Positions 24,053 to 33,328 of a stretch of 64,000 bases of DNA are shown here, one piece after another (within the stretch, counting starts at the first letter, position 1; each line of letters starts with the position of its first letter). Below the pieces are notes generated by a model. That model saw only the letters and a list, made by a program, of their open reading frames with translations. It was not told where the DNA came from and ran no database searches. This stretch comes from JACVRW01 sp963811055. GTDB lineage: Bacteria > Actinomycetota > Thermoleophilia > Solirubrobacterales > Thermoleophilaceae. The DNA is taken from contig CAWEPQ010000001.1 in NCBI GenBank assembly GCA_963811055.1, forward strand, positions 868,001 through 932,000. Reading direction: 5' to 3'. Made by a program: the position numbers and the translations under genes.

Positions 24053-26503
24053 ATGCGTTCAACGAGGTCACGGTCCACAATCACCGCCGTTCTTGCGCTG
24101 GTCGCGACGGGGGCGGGTGGGTCGGTTGCGGCCGATGCCGCCACCGAGCGGACGACGCTCACGGCCTCCAAGGCGGCGAAGAAGGGCTGCCACACCCGCT
24201 ATGCGGGACGCTCGGCGCGCACGGCGACGCTGCGCGTCACCGCCGCCCAGACGGGGCTGGTCCAGGCCCGCCTGAGGAGCCGGGGCGACTGGGATCTCGC
24301 GGTGTTCGACGCCAGGACCAAGCGCTACGTGGCCGGCTCGGCCGCCTTCGCCGGCCGCGAGCTGGCCGAGGGATTCGTGACCAAGGGACAGCGCCTGATC
24401 GTGCAGGGCTGCCGGTTCCGCGGGCGGGCCAAGCACGCCCGGGTGTCGGTCGCGTTCCTCGCCGTGCCCGCGCGGGCGCGCGGGCGCACGCAGGTGGTGG
24501 AGGTCTCCACCCCCACGCGCGCGGACAAGACCCGTCTTCAGAGCCTCGGCCTCGACCTCACCGAGAGCGGTGACGCCAACTCGATCGACGTGGTGATCAC
24601 AGGTGACGCGGACGCGCGCAAGCTCCGTGCCGCCAAGCTCCGCTACCGGGTCAAGATCGCGGACCTCGGCGCGCGGACGCGCGCCAACCGGCGTGCCGAC
24701 AGGCGCTACCGGATCCGGACGGCCGGAGTGGGGAGCCGGCTGCCGAGCGGCAGGACCACCTACCGCCACCTCGCCGACTACGAGCTGGAGCTGAAGCAGC
24801 TGGGAGAGCGCTATCCGAAGATGGTGCGCCCGTTCACGCTGCCCTATCGCACGCACCTCGGCCGCGACGTGCTGGGCATCGAGATTGCCAGGAACGCGTA
24901 CCGGCTCGCAGATGGCAAGCCGACCTTCCTGAACATGGGAGTCCACCACGCTCGCGAGTGGCCGGCGGGCGAGCACGCGCTCGAATGGGCGTACGACCTG
25001 CTGAAGAACTACGGGCACTCCCGGCGCACCACGCGGCTGGTGGATGCCACCCGCAACATCGTGATCCCGATCGTCAACCCGGACGGCTTCAACATCTCGC
25101 GGGAGGCGCCGGACCTGCCGGCCGACGAGGAGTTCGGCCTGTTCTCCTACGAGATGAAGCGCAAGAACTGCTGGCCCGACCCGGCCAACCCCGGCCCGTG
25201 CGATGACAACCCGACGGCCGGCGCGGCGCTCGGCGTGGACCCGAACCGCAACTACGGTGGGCTCTGGGGCGGACCGGGCGCAAGCACCAACCCGCTGGCC
25301 CAGGACTTCCGCGGGACAGGGCCGTTCTCCGAGCCCGAGAGCCAGAACATCCGCTGGCTCCACTCAGAGCGGCAGATCACCAACCTGATCACCAACCACA
25401 CGTTCTCGAACCTGCTCCTGCGTCCGCCCGGCGTGGTGGACCAGGGCTTCCCGCTCGAGGAGCCGCTGATGAAGGCGCTCGGCGCACGCATGGCCGCCCA
25501 CAACGGCTACGCGAACGGCCCGAGCTTCGGCCTCTACGACACCACCGGCGGCACCGAGGACTGGACGTTCTGGACCGCCGGAGGGCTCGGCTACACGTTC
25601 GAGATCGGCGGGACCGAGTTCCATCCGCCCTACCAGACGGGTGTCGTGGCCGAGTACCTCGGCCTGCCGCCGGCCGAGGGGGCGGGCAAGGGCGGGAACC
25701 GCGAGGCCTACTACGAGATGCTGGCCTCGACCGCCAACGCGCGCGATCACTCGCTCGTGACCGGCAGGGCGCCGAAGGGCTGGAAGCTCAGGATCGCCAA
25801 GAGCTTCATGACCTCCACGTCCCCGGTGTGGGGCGACGACACGAGCACGATCATCGGCGACCCGATGCTGTTCCCGGACAAGCTCGAGAGCGGGCTCACG
25901 TCGAGGGGCGGGCGCTTCGCCTGGCACATGAACCCGTCGACCCGCCCGGTGGTGGCCGGCCGCGACGGGCGCAACCCGACGGGCCCGCCGCAGGCGAGCA
26001 TCCCGTTCGCGAACCCGCCCGGCGTGCCGGCGGAGAACACCGGCGACTTCTCGGCGGGCAGCGAGGCCATCCCGTTCACGGTGCAGGGACCGCCGGCGGT
26101 GGACAACGGCCGCATGACGGTGCACATCCAGTGGACCAACCCGGATACCGACTGGGACATCTACATCACGGACTCCACCGGCGAGGTGGTGACCCAGTCG
26201 GCATCGTTCGGTGACACCAACGAGGACGCCACGCTGGTGGACCCGCCGCCAGGCCAGTACACCGTGCACGTCCAGAACTACGACCAGGTGGACGGGCAGC
26301 CGGTGGACGACTGGTCGGGCGGCTCGGTCAACTTCCGCAACCCGACCCCGCGCACGGTCGGGCCGAAGGAAGCGTGGATCCTGAGCTGTGAGGATCCCGA
26401 GGGGCGCCTCCGCGCCACCCGCCGCGTGATCGTGGATCGCGGCCAGAGGGTGGACGTGGGCAAGGTGTGCTCCCGCAGCTACGCTGCAAAGCGCACAGAC
26501 TGA
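24053..26503 (+). CDS. Secreted M14-family zinc carboxypeptidase
   Basis: An 816-residue exported peptidase. ATG 24053 gives a signal peptide (MRSTRSRSTITAVLALVATG, cleavage near AADAATE), then a 220-residue N-terminal region that may be a prodomain. The catalytic domain has zinc ligands in GVHHAREWPAGE (about 298-303) and NHTF (about 448), and the general-base Glu in YTFEIGGTEF (about 515). DPNRNYG and IVNPDGFN are further M14 hallmarks. The C-terminal 150 residues form a PPC-like beta domain (DTDWDIYITDSTGEVVTQSA), often found in secreted peptidases. Likely role: extracellular peptide scavenging. Confidence 0.92.
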   Translation: MRSTRSRSTITAVLALVATGAGGSVAADAATERTTLTASKAAKKGCHTRYAGRSARTATLRVTAAQTGLVQARLRSRGDWDLAVFDARTKRYVAGSAAFAGRELAEGFVTKGQRLIVQGCRFRGRAKHARVSVAFLAVPARARGRTQVVEVSTPTRADKTRLQSLGLDLTESGDANSIDVVITGDADARKLRAAKLRYRVKIADLGARTRANRRADRRYRIRTAGVGSRLPSGRTTYRHLADYELELKQLGERYPKMVRPFTLPYRTHLGRDVLGIEIARNAYRLADGKPTFLNMGVHHAREWPAGEHALEWAYDLLKNYGHSRRTTRLVDATRNIVIPIVNPDGFNISREAPDLPADEEFGLFSYEMKRKNCWPDPANPGPCDDNPTAGAALGVDPNRNYGGLWGGPGASTNPLAQDFRGTGPFSEPESQNIRWLHSERQITNLITNHTFSNLLLRPPGVVDQGFPLEEPLMKALGARMAAHNGYANGPSFGLYDTTGGTEDWTFWTAGGLGYTFEIGGTEFHPPYQTGVVAEYLGLPPAEGAGKGGNREAYYEMLASTANARDHSLVTGRAPKGWKLRIAKSFMTSTSPVWGDDTSTIIGDPMLFPDKLESGLTSRGGRFAWHMNPSTRPVVAGRDGRNPTGPPQASIPFANPPGVPAENTGDFSAGSEAIPFTVQGPPAVDNGRMTVHIQWTNPDTDWDIYITDSTGEVVTQSASFGDTNEDATLVDPPPGQYTVHVQNYDQVDGQPVDDWSGGSVNFRNPTPRTVGPKEAWILSCEDPEGRLRATRRVIVDRGQRVDVGKVCSRSYAAKRTD

Positions 26504-26527
26504 CGGAGGAGAGGAAGAACCGGGGGC

Positions 26528-26549
26528 GGGCGCGCCGCAGGGCGCGTCC
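26528..26549. terminator. Hairpin between convergent genes
   Basis: GGGCGCGCC and GGCGCGTCC pair over nine positions (one G-T) around the loop GCAG, 25 bases after the M14 stop and 15 bases before the WYL-regulator stop. Probable two-way terminator without a U-tract. Confidence 0.6.
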
Positions 26550-26563
26550 GCAGCCGGCGCCCG

Positions 26564-28603
26564 TCAGCCCTTGACTGCGCCCGCGAGCGCGGCAGCGGCC
26601 TCGAGCACAGCGGCCCGGGCGTCATCAGGCTCGAGCACGATGGCGTCGCCCGCTTCCTTCAGCACCTCGCGCGCGAGCCACTCGTGCGACGCGAAGGTGC
26701 GCTCGACGACCACGGCGCCATCGGAGAGGTCCTCGACCACGCGCCGGTCCTCGCGCGCCCAGCGGGCGCGGTCCGGTGAGATCCATATGCGTGCGGTGCT
26801 GGACGAGGGCACCTCGCCGGTGGAGAGCCAGCCGTCCACGTCGGGCTCGATGCCCTCGCGCGGCTCGAAGGTGTCGTCGAGGACGGTGGCCTCGCGGATG
26901 CGGTCGAGCCTGTAGGAGCGCGACGCGTCCTTGTCGAGGTCGAAGCAGTGCACGTACCAGCCCTCCTGGCCGTTGGCCAGCTTGTAGGGCTCGATGGTGC
27001 GCTCCGTGAACTCGTCCTCGTTCTCCTTGTAGTACTCGATGCGCAGCAGGCGCCTGCCCGCGACCGCGCCCGAGACCACGCGCGCGATCTCCGAGTCGTC
27101 GCCCTTGGCGGTCGTGATCTGCAGTCCCTCCGCGGCCGGGTCTTGCCCGAGCGCGTCCACGATCTTCTGGCGCGGCGTCTCGAGCGAGCCCTCGGGCAGG
27201 TGATCGCCGATCAGGTCGATGGCCGCCACCAGCGCCTTGGCCTCGAGCGGGAGTAGCCGCGCCGGGCGCGCGAAGTTGTCGCCGTAGGGCTCGGGGTCCA
27301 CCTCGATCTGGCCGCCGGTGATCTCGGCGTAGAGCACGTAGCTGCCGCCGCCGAAGTTCACGACGTTCAGCACGTCGATGTCCTGGCGCAGCTCCTGCTC
27401 GGAGATCTGGAGGCGCTCGCACAGCTCCGCCACCTCGAGCTTGCGGGCGTCGCGGGCGGCGTCGATCAGGATGCCGGCCAGCGTGACGAGCCGGGCGAAG
27501 CGCTCGGGCCGGATCGGCGAGTCGTCGCGGTCGCCGTCGTCCTCCTGCTGCACCGGGGCGCGGCGGCGCCGGGACTTGCCGGCGATCTCGGGCGTGCCGG
27601 TGTGCCGCTCCACCACGAGCTCGAGCCGCTCGCGGGCCTCGGCGGCCAGCTCGTCCGGCTCGACTATGCGCGCCTGGTCGCCGAGGCCGAGCACCCAGGA
27701 CAGCAGCTGGCGCGACTCGGAGTACTCGGTCTCGAAGATCACGCCGTCGTCCACGTGGGTGCTCCGGCCGGCGTGCCCGAAGTGGCGGAGCGCGAGCCAG
27801 TCGATCCGGTTGGAGAGCCAGATGCGGGCGGTGCCGACCGGGTCGCCGAGCTGCCAGTCGGTGCGCGTGGCGTACGAGCGCGGGTCGAACTCCTCCGGGC
27901 GGTTGAAGTCGTGCTCGGCCTTTGATGAGTAGCCCACCTTGCCGCGGATCCGCGACACGCGGAACACGCGTACGTCATCGCGCTCGTGGGAGTACCCGAT
28001 CAGGTAGAACTGCCCGCCGCGGAAGAGCAGGTGGTAGGGATCGACCTTGCGCTTCTCCTCGGCGTCGCGGCCGATCGTGTAGTACTCGAAGAGAATCGTC
28101 TTGCGGCGGAAGATCGCCGTCTCCACCTTGGAGAGGCGCTGCGAGAGCTCACGCCCGCCGCTGTCGGCGGTGACCGCCATGGCCACCGAGCGCTCCTCGG
28201 GCGCATCGAGCGGCGAGGGCTTGCCCCACGACAGCTGCTGGAGCGCCAGGCGCAGCGGCTCGGCATAGGCGAACGTGCCGTCGAGGAGGTAGAGCGCCAT
28301 GCGCAGGGCGCCGAGCTCCTCGTCGGTGAACGCGATCGCCGGGAGGTAGAAGTTCTCGGGCGGCAGCGAATAGTTCTCTGCCTCGTAGTAGCCCTCGGCG
28401 GGCTTGTCGACCTTCAGCTGGATCCCGAGCGACTCGAGCTCCGAGCGGTCGGCGTAGAAGCGCCGCGCGAAGGCCTCGTCGTTCATCTGCGAGTAGCCCT
28501 CCACGTCCGCCTTGATCTCGAGCGCGGACACGGGCCGCCGCTCCGCCATCAGGAAAGAGATCAGGGAGAGCTGCCGGATGAGCTTCTCGGTGTCCTTGGC
28601 CAT
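26564..28603 (-). CDS. WYL-domain regulator, PafB-PafC-like fusion
   Basis: A 679-residue regulator with two copies of a winged-helix plus WYL layout in one chain. Copy 1 (about 1-330) starts MAKDTEKLIRQLSLISFLMA with the helix-turn-helix and has a WYL core at FRGGQFYLIGYSHERDD. Copy 2 (about 370-679) begins RFARLVTLAGILIDAARDAR and has a WYL core at ANGQEGWYVHCFDLDKD. In mycobacteria PafB and PafC are separate proteins that together activate the LexA-independent DNA-damage response; fused forms are known. That role is inferred. No proteasome-accessory genes are in the window. ATG 28603 is preferred over 28627. Confidence 0.88.
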   Translation of the reverse strand: MAKDTEKLIRQLSLISFLMAERRPVSALEIKADVEGYSQMNDEAFARRFYADRSELESLGIQLKVDKPAEGYYEAENYSLPPENFYLPAIAFTDEELGALRMALYLLDGTFAYAEPLRLALQQLSWGKPSPLDAPEERSVAMAVTADSGGRELSQRLSKVETAIFRRKTILFEYYTIGRDAEEKRKVDPYHLLFRGGQFYLIGYSHERDDVRVFRVSRIRGKVGYSSKAEHDFNRPEEFDPRSYATRTDWQLGDPVGTARIWLSNRIDWLALRHFGHAGRSTHVDDGVIFETEYSESRQLLSWVLGLGDQARIVEPDELAAEARERLELVVERHTGTPEIAGKSRRRRAPVQQEDDGDRDDSPIRPERFARLVTLAGILIDAARDARKLEVAELCERLQISEQELRQDIDVLNVVNFGGGSYVLYAEITGGQIEVDPEPYGDNFARPARLLPLEAKALVAAIDLIGDHLPEGSLETPRQKIVDALGQDPAAEGLQITTAKGDDSEIARVVSGAVAGRRLLRIEYYKENEDEFTERTIEPYKLANGQEGWYVHCFDLDKDASRSYRLDRIREATVLDDTFEPREGIEPDVDGWLSTGEVPSSSTARIWISPDRARWAREDRRVVEDLSDGAVVVERTFASHEWLAREVLKEAGDAIVLEPDDARAAVLEAAAALAGAVKG

Positions 28604-28679
28604 ACGCGTCACGAGGATAAGCGGCAAACCGAGCGGCGCACGCCCCCTATCCCGCTATTTGCGGCCTTGAAGCCGCTGC

Positions 28680-29684
28680 CTAAGCGGCTTCGCGCCGACT
28701 TTCGCCCGCTGCGGGGGCGAAGTAGGCGGATGCGGAGATGCCGCGGTCGAAGTCCGACCAGGTGGCACCGTTGGCGAGGCTCTTCTGGATCCGGTCGAAG
28801 CTCCCGAGGTTCCCGCCGAGGTTGTCGATGAAGTGGACGAGCGTGGCCTCGCGCGTGCAGGGCACCACCGGGCTGCCGTGCTCGAGCTTGCCGTGGTGGC
28901 TGAGGATGATGTGCAGCACCGCCTGCGCGATCGGGGGCGGGAAGCCCTCGATGGCGTCCATCTCGGTCCGCACGCGGAAGTACCCGAGCGGGATCTCCCC
29001 GAGCAGCTTGCCGGCGTCGGTGAGCTCGATCGCCTGGCCGTTCCAGGCGTAGGCCTCGAGCTTGCCGATGTCGTGCAGGAGCGCGCCGGTCACGGCCACG
29101 TCCCGGTCGATGGCCGGGAAGGTGGCGGCGAGCGCGCTGACGCCCTGGGCCACAGACAGGCAGTGCTCGAGCAGCCCGTGGCGGTAGGCCTGGTGGTAGT
29201 ACTTGGCGGCGGGCGCCTCGTGCCAGCGGGCGCCCTCCTCGGTGGAGCGATCGAGCAGCCGGTCGAGCAGCTCGCGCAGGTGCGGCTGCTGGACCGTGTC
29301 CATCAGCGCCTCGAGATCGGCGGCCATCTGGGCGTACGGAATCGGCGGCCCCTCCGTGAGGTCCACGAGGTCGTACTCCCCCTCGGCCGCGGCGCGCACC
29401 GCCCGGACGGTGATGCCCGCCCCGTAGCGCTGGTCGACGCTGAAGCGCCCGGCCACGCGCACCACGGTGCCGGCCACGCAGACCGGCTCGGCGTCCTGCA
29501 CGCCGTCCCACATCACGGCCTCGATCGACCCGCTGAGGTCCCCGAGCTGAAGCTTCAGGAACGGCTCGCCGTTGCGCTTCTGTCGCAGCGTGCGGCCGCG
29601 GATGACGAACACCTCGTCCACGTCCTGGCCGTCCACGAAGTCGCGCACGAAGCAGCGCGTGGGAGTGAGCGTGGGTTGCTCCAT
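28680..29684 (-). CDS. HD-domain protein with N-terminal OB-fold (YhaM-like 3'-5' exoribonuclease)
   Basis: A 334-residue protein. Residues 1-110 form an OB-fold nucleic-acid-binding domain (FLKLQLGDLSGSIEAVMWDG, then VVRVAGRFSVDQR). The HD phosphohydrolase domain follows, with metal ligands in YRHGLLEHCLSVAQG, LLHDIGKLEAY (the HD pair), LSHHGKLEHGSP and FIDNLGGNL. This order is that of YhaM/CBF1, which degrades RNA and ssDNA from the 3' end. ATG 29684 is chosen because the OB domain starts directly after it. Confidence 0.9.
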   Translation of the reverse strand: MEQPTLTPTRCFVRDFVDGQDVDEVFVIRGRTLRQKRNGEPFLKLQLGDLSGSIEAVMWDGVQDAEPVCVAGTVVRVAGRFSVDQRYGAGITVRAVRAAAEGEYDLVDLTEGPPIPYAQMAADLEALMDTVQQPHLRELLDRLLDRSTEEGARWHEAPAAKYYHQAYRHGLLEHCLSVAQGVSALAATFPAIDRDVAVTGALLHDIGKLEAYAWNGQAIELTDAGKLLGEIPLGYFRVRTEMDAIEGFPPPIAQAVLHIILSHHGKLEHGSPVVPCTREATLVHFIDNLGGNLGSFDRIQKSLANGATWSDFDRGISASAYFAPAAGESRREAA

Positions 29685-29764
29685 CGGAAGGGCCAAGTTA
29701 GAACCGAACTCGGACGGGATAGCCTGCATGCCGGTGGAGTCGCCCCCGGCACCCAGAACCTGAC

Positions 29765-30445
29765 ATGACCGTGCTCGTTGCAGGGGGAACGGGTGCGCTC
29801 GGCACCGCCGTGGTGCACGAGCTTCTCGATGCCGGGTACGCCTGCGAGCTCACCTGGATCGTGGACTCCGAGCGCGAGCGGATCGAGTCGGCGCTGGCGG
29901 ATCGGGTGAGCCTGGTCCGCGCCGATCTCACCGATCCGGACGGCGGTGTGGCCGACGCGGTGGCGGGTGTGGCCGATCTGCAGGCGGTGGTCAACCTGGT
30001 GGGCGGCTACAGCTCCGGGCCGCTGGTGCACGAGACCGATCACGCGGACTTCCGCCGCATGGTGGAGCTGAACCTGACCCCGGCGTTCCTTCTCGCGCGC
30101 GAGGCGATGCCGCGTCTGGTCGCCCGCGGCGGCGGCGCATTCGTGGGGGTGTCGGCCCGCGCCGCGCTGCGGCCGTTCGCCGGCGCGGCCGGCTATATCG
30201 CCGGCAAGGCAGCGCTGCTCGCGTTCGTGCAGGCGCTGGACGCCGAGTACAAGGGCCAGGGGGTGCGCGCCAACGCGATCCTGCCGAGCGTGATCGACAC
30301 GCCCGCCAACCGCGCCGCCCAGCCCGACGCCGACTACTCCAAGTGGGTCCAGCCGCAGGCGATAGCCAAGGTGGTCCGCTTCCTGGTGTCGGACGAGTCC
30401 GAGACGCTCAGCGGCGCCGCGGTGCCCGTCTACGGCCGGGCCTGA
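29765..30445 (+). CDS. SDR-family oxidoreductase
   Basis: A 226-residue classical short-chain dehydrogenase. MTVLVAGGTGALGTAVVHEL carries the cofactor glycine motif, VVNLVGGYSSGPL replaces the usual NNAG, and the catalytic pair is in GYIAGKAALLAF (YxxxK) with Ser in FVGVSARAAL. The C-terminus has SDESETLSGAAVPVYG, the typical SDR ending. Substrate unknown. It diverges from the HD-domain gene, with 80 bases between starts. Confidence 0.9.
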   Translation: MTVLVAGGTGALGTAVVHELLDAGYACELTWIVDSERERIESALADRVSLVRADLTDPDGGVADAVAGVADLQAVVNLVGGYSSGPLVHETDHADFRRMVELNLTPAFLLAREAMPRLVARGGGAFVGVSARAALRPFAGAAGYIAGKAALLAFVQALDAEYKGQGVRANAILPSVIDTPANRAAQPDADYSKWVQPQAIAKVVRFLVSDESETLSGAAVPVYGRA

Positions 30446-30480
30446 AGAGGTCGGGCGCACCGGCCGAGCGGGTGCTTCCG

Positions 30481-31125
30481 CTAACTGCCGCCGTAATAGG
30501 CCAGCGCGCGCTTTCCCAGCCGCTTCGCGGCGGCGGCGTTCTGCATCGCTCCGATCGGCGCTCCGATCAGGGGTATCAGCCGGGCGGCGTAGTGGCGTGA
30601 CAGGCGCTTGGCCATGTACCTGGCGAGTCTCAGGTGCAGGCCGCTCCGGTCGCCCGAGCGGAGCGCCCGCTCGGCAGCCGCCTGCGCCAGGTGCTTCCCG
30701 ATCCCGTCGAGGGCCTTCCGGGCGTCCTCCGGCGTGGCGTACAGATCGAGCAGCGCCAGCAGCTCGGCGGGGCGCATCGGGTGGCGCGGGTCGTACCCGT
30801 AGGCGGCGGCCACGTAGAACACCATCCGGCTCTCGATCCAGAGGAACGCCACCAGGTCCGGGGCCGCGGTGACGATCCCGCCCACGCCCAGAACGCCGCC
30901 CTCCAGGCGGGCGATCCGCACGTGCTTGCGGTAGGCGATCTTGGCCAGCTTCTCCGGCGTCTGACCCCCGCCCGCCACTCGCACCCACTCCGCCGCGGAG
31001 GGACCGAAGCGCTCGGAGGCGGCCAGGGCAATGTGCTCCGGCGCCCGGTCGGGCTCGGCCAGGATCCGGTCCCACAGCGACTGCGGCGGGCGGCCGACTT
31101 GATCCAATTGAGACACTGGGAGCAT
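30481..31125 (-). CDS. EcsC-family protein
   Basis: A 214-residue protein. The body carries EcsC-like features: IAYRKHVRIARLEGGVLGVG, AAPDLVAFLWIESRMVFYVA, YGYDPRHPMRPAELLALLDL and RLIPLIGAPIGAMQNAAAA, with hydrophobic segments that could touch the membrane. The molecular function of EcsC is not established; the name comes from a gene next to an ABC transporter in Bacillus. ATG 31125 gives MLPVSQLDQVGRPPQSLWDR. It diverges from the ferritin-like gene 42 bases away. Confidence 0.85.
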   Translation of the reverse strand: MLPVSQLDQVGRPPQSLWDRILAEPDRAPEHIALAASERFGPSAAEWVRVAGGGQTPEKLAKIAYRKHVRIARLEGGVLGVGGIVTAAPDLVAFLWIESRMVFYVAAAYGYDPRHPMRPAELLALLDLYATPEDARKALDGIGKHLAQAAAERALRSGDRSGLHLRLARYMAKRLSRHYAARLIPLIGAPIGAMQNAAAAKRLGKRALAYYGGS

Positions 31126-31167
31126 GTGCCCAGTTTCGCGACCGTAACCACGAGGTAGGAGATAGAC

Positions 31168-31680
31168 ATGGCTACCGACACGACACCCCGGCAGGGGATT
31201 CTCAGCGAAGACATGCGGTCCGAGCGCGAGGAGCTGCTCGCGCTCCTGACGAAGGCGTACTGGATGGAGCTCGAGACGGTGATGAGCTACATCGCCAACT
31301 CGATCAATCCCGACGGCGTTCGCGCCCAGGAGATCATCGAGTCGCTCGAGGAGGACATCACGGAGGAGCTCGGCCACGCGCGCCAGTTCGGCTCCCGCAT
31401 CAAGGAGCTCTACGGCGTGGTGCCCGGCTCACTCGACTTCAGCGCGGAGCAGTCCTACCTCCAGCCGCCCGACGAGCAGACCGACATCGTCCACGTGATC
31501 AAGGGCGTGATCCAGGCTGAGTCGGGTGCGATCGAGCACTACAACCACATCATCGAGTTCACCGAGGGCAAGGACCCGGTGACCCAGGACATGGTGATCG
31601 GCATCCTCCGCGACGAGGAGGGGCATCGGCGCCTGTTCGAGGGGTTCCTGCGGGAGTACAAGGCCGAGGGGCTCGCGTAG
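31168..31680 (+). CDS. Ferritin-like domain protein (bacterioferritin/Dps-like)
   Basis: A 170-residue four-helix protein. Metal-ligand candidates are Glu in YWMELETVMSYIANS, ExxH in EELGHARQF, Glu in GVIQAESGAIEHYN and ExxH in RDEEGHRRLFEGF, the usual di-iron pattern of ferritin-like proteins. Roles in iron storage or oxidative protection are likely but unproven. There is a strong ribosome site (AGGTAGGAG) before ATG 31168. It lacks a signal peptide, unlike the two ferritin-like proteins at 44.8-46.1 kb. Confidence 0.88.
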   Translation: MATDTTPRQGILSEDMRSEREELLALLTKAYWMELETVMSYIANSINPDGVRAQEIIESLEEDITEELGHARQFGSRIKELYGVVPGSLDFSAEQSYLQPPDEQTDIVHVIKGVIQAESGAIEHYNHIIEFTEGKDPVTQDMVIGILRDEEGHRRLFEGFLREYKAEGLA

Positions 31681-31888
31681 CTGCTCGCGGGTCCTGTCTC
31701 CGGCAGCGGCCACCGTTCCAGCTCGCAAGCTCACTGATCCGGTAACCGCCGCCGTCGCCACCCGCTCGGCGAGCGAACCGGCTCCTTTTTGGAAAAGCTA
31801 TGAGGGTCCGACGGGCGTCATTCCCTTCGCCCTCGCTTAGCGCTCCTCTTGAGGGGAACCCCGATGTCCTCGTCGTTGAGGAAGCCAT

Positions 31889-32212
31889 TCAGGATGTGGG
31901 TGCTGTCGATTGCGTCGCTGCGATATCGCCGAAATCGATCGAGCCGGCGCTGATGTCGGCGCCCGTGAGCGACCCGTTCGCGACATCCGCGCCCGTGAGC
32001 GTCTCGTCCACGACGTCTACTCCGAGGAAACTGTGCACGTCGAAGGTGTTGAGCGAGTTGTCCTTGACGTCGGTGGAGCCGATTTCCCCGTCCACGATGT
32101 CGGAGCTGCGGATCGTGTTGGCGGCATAGGCCGTGCCGGTGGCCAGCGCGGCGAAGCAGCCGATCGCGGCCATCACGTCGTAGATGGAGCGGGGCCGGAG
32201 TCTGGAAAGCAT
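31889..32212 (-). CDS. Short exported protein with repeated 'GADV/S-SLTGADI' segments
   Basis: A 107-residue protein. MLSRLRPRSIYDVMAAIGCF leads into a hydrophobic stretch ending GTAYAANTIRS, so it is exported or anchored. The remainder is a run of short loosely repeated units with S/T-x-D-I/V at intervals: SSDIVDGEIGSTDVKDNSL, GVDVVDETLTGADVANGSL, TGADISAGSIDFGDIA. This resembles the solenoid-like repeats of secreted proteins in Thermoleophilia. Such proteins are usually longer, so this may be a truncated member. Function unknown. Confidence 0.65.
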   Translation of the reverse strand: MLSRLRPRSIYDVMAAIGCFAALATGTAYAANTIRSSDIVDGEIGSTDVKDNSLNTFDVHSFLGVDVVDETLTGADVANGSLTGADISAGSIDFGDIAATQSTAPTS

Positions 32213-32355
32213 TTAAGACGCTCCTCGAAGGGGGACGGCCGGCCCTGGCCCACGCGGCATTCCATGCCTGGCGCCACCTATCCCCGATCGACGGCTGGGC
32301 TTGCCGAAGGGCTACCGAGGTTTTGCCGAGGGGGGACCGAGGATTCGGGCTGGCC

Positions 32356-33198
32356 TCAGCCGGCCAGCCGCAGGTCGAACCCGAACACGGCCTTCACGCC
32401 GCGTCGCACGCCGGGTCCGGCGTAGGTGACCGTCAGCTTGATGTCGTGACAGGTGCGGATGCTGGCGGCGGTCGCGCGCGGGACCTTGAAGGTCCAGCGG
32501 CGGCCCGCCTTTGAGTGGCTCAGATTGCCACTGCCGCAGATGCCGGTCAGCTCGAGCCTGCGGGTGGGCAGCTGGAGGTCGATCGTCACCGGCGTGCCCG
32601 CGCGTATGGGAAGGCGCCGCTGGGTGCTCGGCTGCGAAGCGAGAGGAGAACAGGTCTTGGGTGAGGGCCGGCAGTAGGGACCGCGGGCGGCCTTGAGCGA
32701 GGTGGCGGGCGTGCGGATCACCGCCTGAGGCGGCCAGTCCGAGTTCACGCGCACGGCGCACGGGTCGCCGCCCTTGAACACCGCCGCGAAGGTGACGGAC
32801 TCGGAGGCGCCGCGGGCTGCCGTGTGGATCGACACGCGCTTGACGCAGCGGTCGAGCGGCAGGTCCTCCGCGTCGCAGCTTCCCTCGCAGGGGCGCCAGT
32901 AGGCGCTCACGGCGTAGCGACCGCTTGGCAGCGAGATGGCTGCGCGGCCGGAAGCCGCGCTCCGCTGGGCCACGACCCGGCCGGCGGAGTTGCGCACCAC
33001 CACGAACGGCGTTGCGCCCGCGCTGTAGGGCCCCCCGCTCTCGTCGAAGCGCGCCGTGAACACCAGCCGCCCCTGCGCCGCGGCCGCGGCGTCCGCGGAC
33101 GTGGAGGAGTCGCCGGCGGAAGTGCCGGCGAAGGTGAGCGCCCCGATGACCGCGATCAGCAAGACCGCTCCCGGGGAGGAGGCGGCGGATCCCCTCAT
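32356..33198 (-). CDS. Putative secreted beta-rich protein, unknown function
   Basis: A 280-residue protein. ATG 33198 gives MRGSAASSPGAVLLIAVIGA followed by LTFAGTSAGDSST, a plausible signal peptide. The mature chain has seven or more cysteines (WRPCEGSCDAED, LDRCVKRVS, GGDPCAVRV, YCRPSPKTCS, GICGSG, IRTCHDIK), suggesting disulfides, and alternating hydrophobic strands (GRLVFTARFDESGGPYSAGA). No family recognised. The longer frame upstream of 33198 has no signal-like start and is not used. Confidence 0.65.
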   Translation of the reverse strand: MRGSAASSPGAVLLIAVIGALTFAGTSAGDSSTSADAAAAAQGRLVFTARFDESGGPYSAGATPFVVVRNSAGRVVAQRSAASGRAAISLPSGRYAVSAYWRPCEGSCDAEDLPLDRCVKRVSIHTAARGASESVTFAAVFKGGDPCAVRVNSDWPPQAVIRTPATSLKAARGPYCRPSPKTCSPLASQPSTQRRLPIRAGTPVTIDLQLPTRRLELTGICGSGNLSHSKAGRRWTFKVPRATAASIRTCHDIKLTVTYAGPGVRRGVKAVFGFDLRLAG

Positions 33199-33250
33199 CG
33201 GCACCCATCCAACCACGACTTGCCCTTCTTCGCCAGGTAGGCATCGGTGC

Positions 33251-33271
33251 GCGGCCGGCCGAGCCGGCCGC
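33251..33271. terminator. Perfect 9-bp hairpin
   Basis: GCGGCCGGC and GCCGGCCGC pair perfectly around the loop CGA. It lies 58 bases after the stop of the repeat protein at 33329-34233 and just upstream of the next gene on the same strand, as expected of a terminator. No U-tract is seen. Confidence 0.55.
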
Positions 33272-33328
33272 TTCCGCAAGGCGGATCCCAGGCTCAACCC
33301 GGGCCCCGCCCAACGGATCCGTCGCGAC

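Noticed and set aside
31681..31888. Possible structured RNA between the ferritin-like gene and the short repeat protein
   Set aside because: A small hairpin (CGCTC/GAGCG) is present, but no known riboswitch core; nothing else supportable.
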